From: Flavobacteriaceae bacterium
Lineage (GTDB): Bacteria; Bacteroidota; Bacteroidia; Flavobacteriales; Flavobacteriaceae
Assembly (NCBI GenBank): GCA_030625995.1
Contig: DAOUPU010000012.1
Location: 1-25,883, forward strand
Direction of reading: 5' to 3'
Length of the DNA: 25,883 bases
Shown piece after piece: positions 24,130-25,883 of the stretch (positions are counted from its first letter, which is position 1; each line of letters starts with the position of its first letter). The notes beneath the pieces were generated by a model that saw nothing but the letters and a program-made list of their open reading frames with translations, was not told where the DNA came from and made no database searches. The translations under genes and the position numbers were made by a program.

Positions 24130-25533
24130 ATGAAAAATAATTTTAGAAACCAAGGATTAACCATGGCAATGCTTTTGATAGGCGTTTGTACGTTTACCTC
24201 AAGTTGTAAGAAAACGATTGTTCAAGAGAATAGTAATGAAATTTCTATGAAAGAAAAGCAGATCACCTATGAAGATAAAACGCATGCTTTAGATAATAAC
24301 GATAACTTCTCTCCCGACGGGAATTTTTTATGTTATGACACTAGAGGAACTGTGTATAACAATAATTTAGCAAATTGTAAATCCATTGAAAAAGTAGAAA
24401 TCGAAACAGGAGAGATAACTGTTCTTTGGGAGCCACCATCGGTAACCGGTGAAAATGCTGCTCCCGGTGTTGCAGCCGTCTCTTATCATCCAAAAGAAGA
24501 TAAGGTAATTTTTATACATGGACCATTTCTGGATGAGGTGGAAGAAAGAGGCTATTATGATATTAGAAATCGAACAGGAAAAGTAGTTAGTGCCGATGGA
24601 AAAGGAAAATTAACAAATATCGATATGCGTGATGCATCGATTGATGGGCCAACTACCCCCGGAGCTCAAAGAGGAGGAACCCACCGACATGAATATTCCC
24701 GGGATGGTAATAGAATTGGTTTTACCTATGATGATTATTTGCAAAAAGATTTTGACCGGACGATAGGTTATATGGAAGCAAATGAAAATTCACCGGAAGG
24801 ATATACTCATTATTTTACTTTATTATTAAAACCGGCAAAAAAAGGAGAATCCAAACCGGGCGAGATCGAAAAGGCATACAGTGATTCATGGGTGGATAAA
24901 AATGGAAACAAAAGAGCTTTTATAGGAAAGGTACGTGCGGAGAACGGAATTGATTACGAAACCTCTCTTTTTGTTGCTGAAATTCCAGAAAATGTTGATA
25001 TAACAACAACTATATCAGGTGATAAAGACAACTATCCAACGCCTCCAAAAGGTATTAACATTAGAAGATTAACCCATGGTAAAAACGATGATGGTATTGT
25101 AAGAGGTTCCTATAATGGAAAAAGAATTGCTTATTTATCGAAAGATGAGTTTGGTATAAAACAAGTTTTTGTAATTGCCACTGACGGTTCCGATCGTAGT
25201 GAAGATCCAGAAAAAGAACCAAAACAAATCACAAAATATAAAAGTGATGCTTCAAATATCAGGTGGCATATTACCGACGATTGGGTATTTTCTATAAGTA
25301 ATGGAAATATTTTTGCAAGCTACGTTCGTAATGATAAGAATTTTGGAAAAGTGATACCTATAACCAATGATGATCTGGAACGTGGTAGTTTGGTTGTTTC
25401 TCCGGATGGCAACATGTTAGCATATAATATAGTAATGCCGGTGAAGGAATTTAAAGAAGGGTCGAAAAAAGAGTTTATGCAGATATTTGTTCTTGATCTG
25501 GATTGGGATGAGATAGGTGCAAGTTTAAATTAA
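24130..25533 (+). CDS. YidR-like (DUF3748) PD40/TolB-type beta-propeller lipoprotein
   Basis: A 467-residue exported protein. The signal peptide ends in T-S-S-C (Cys26), so it is probably a lipoprotein. Repeated S-P-D-G-N segments (N-F-S-P-D-G-N-F-L, S-R-D-G-N-R-I, S-P-D-G-N-M-L) are PD40/WD40-like propeller blades. The order D-N-N-D-N-F-S-P-D-G, V-E-I-E-T-G-E-I, Y-H-P-K-E-D-K-V-I-F-I-H-G-P, G-A-Q-R-G-G-T-H-R-H-E-Y-S, Y-S-D-S-W-V and R-R-L-T-H-G agrees, from memory, with E. coli YidR, the founding DUF3748 protein of unknown function. Related propellers include oligogalacturonate lyases, so a lyase or binding role on a sugar outside the cytoplasm is possible but not shown. It is in an operon with the SIS isomerase and MFS permease. 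Confidence 0.8.
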   Translation: MKNNFRNQGLTMAMLLIGVCTFTSSCKKTIVQENSNEISMKEKQITYEDKTHALDNNDNFSPDGNFLCYDTRGTVYNNNLANCKSIEKVEIETGEITVLWEPPSVTGENAAPGVAAVSYHPKEDKVIFIHGPFLDEVEERGYYDIRNRTGKVVSADGKGKLTNIDMRDASIDGPTTPGAQRGGTHRHEYSRDGNRIGFTYDDYLQKDFDRTIGYMEANENSPEGYTHYFTLLLKPAKKGESKPGEIEKAYSDSWVDKNGNKRAFIGKVRAENGIDYETSLFVAEIPENVDITTTISGDKDNYPTPPKGINIRRLTHGKNDDGIVRGSYNGKRIAYLSKDEFGIKQVFVIATDGSDRSEDPEKEPKQITKYKSDASNIRWHITDDWVFSISNGNIFASYVRNDKNFGKVIPITNDDLERGSLVVSPDGNMLAYNIVMPVKEFKEGSKKEFMQIFVLDLDWDEIGASLN

Positions 25534-25634
25534 AAACATTACTTGTGTATATAAGTTAAAAAGTATTATGTTTATAAATTATAGGTTTAATAAAAATAAG
25601 TATTAAAAACTATTGAGAAAACTAAAAATCAAAA

Positions 25635-25883
25635 ATGGAACAAACTATTAAAAGAAACAAATACAGAGGAGCATTTGCTCTAATGACATCATTATTTTTT
25701 ATGTGGGGAGCAATTGTATCTCTCAATGATATTCTGATCCCACATTTTAAAAAATTGTTTGACATGAGTTATACCGAAACCATGTTGATTCAGTTCAGTT
25801 CTTTTGGTGCATATTTTGTCATGGCGATTCCGGCGAGCATGGTAGTAAGTAAAATTGGCTATAAAAGAGGTATTGTAGTAGGA
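25635..25883 (+). CDS. MFS sugar permease, FucP/GluP family, 3'-truncated by window edge
   Basis: The first 83 residues of an inner-membrane transporter. The visible part has the first transmembrane helix (A-F-A-L-M-T-S-L-F-F-M-W-G) followed by S-L-N-D-I-L-I-P-H-F-K, and a second helix with Q-F-S-S-F-G-A-Y-F-V-M-A-I-P-A, then G-Y-K-R-G. This W-G-x-x-x-x-L-N-D-x-L-I-P pattern and the F-x-G-A-Y-F-x-M-x-x-P pattern are hallmarks of the fucose/glucose-galactose H+ symporters. It would carry a monosaccharide into the cytoplasm, upstream of the ROK kinase. It starts 101 nt after the DUF3748 stop with no terminator between. The rest lies beyond the window. Confidence 0.9.
   Translation, partial: MEQTIKRNKYRGAFALMTSLFFMWGAIVSLNDILIPHFKKLFDMSYTETMLIQFSSFGAYFVMAIPASMVVSKIGYKRGIVVG

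Noticed and set aside
12537..25533. Protein-coding genes on the - strand
   Set aside because: Open frames on that strand lie opposite well-supported genes and show no recognisable domains or sensible composition.
1..25883. tRNA, rRNA or other standard RNA genes
   Set aside because: No cloverleaf, rRNA segment or recognised riboswitch consensus was found by eye in the intergenic regions.

Overview
The window looks like a Bacteroidota chromosome, probably a flavobacterial or other marine lineage. It is AT-rich and has two SusC/SusD outer-membrane pairs. The clearest promoter matches the Bacteroidota TTG-N20-TAnnTTTG form, and starts lack strong Shine-Dalgarno sites. All supported genes lie on the + strand, and both edges cut a gene.

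Region 1 (1-12.4 kb) is glycan uptake. It begins with the C-terminal part of a PKD-domain surface protein, followed by two tandem, mutually similar SusC/SusD-like pairs (810-5881 and 7090-12266). A 1.2-kb gene-free spacer separates the pairs. It holds a strong terminator, palindromic repeats, a 234-bp element with MITE-like terminal inverted repeats, and the promoter of the second pair.

Region 2 (12.5-17.2 kb) carries larE, larB and larC, which make the nickel-pincer nucleotide (NPN) cofactor. A secreted alkaline phosphatase sits between larB and larC. The only known NPN user, LarA, is not in the window. larC instead overlaps by an ATGA junction a protein that resembles deoxyhypusine synthase (DHS) but lacks its recognisable catalytic segment.

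Region 3 (17.2-25.9 kb) appears to be an uncharacterised sugar-phosphate pathway: the DHS-like protein, an RfaE/HldE-type PfkB kinase fused to a HAD phosphatase, a ROK sugar kinase, a metallo-beta-lactamase-fold hydrolase, a GmhA-like SIS isomerase, a YidR-like (DUF3748) lipoprotein and the start of a FucP/GluP-type MFS sugar permease. Two four-helix-bundle (S23/IVS-type) genes flank the ROK gene, each bounded by inverted short repeats as if inserted as cassettes.

A ~80-bp repeat occurs three times, 12-19 nt before the starts of larB, the alkaline phosphatase and the SIS isomerase. It can form an A/T-rich hairpin followed by two overlapping hairpins with pseudoknot topology. GC-rich palindromes accompany two of the copies, and one forms the last codons of larE. 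My working model, which is inference, is that the Sus systems and MFS permease import a sugar or sugar phosphate, the phosphatase and kinases reset its phosphorylation, and the isomerase, hydrolase and DHS-like enzyme convert it. An NPN enzyme may be involved.
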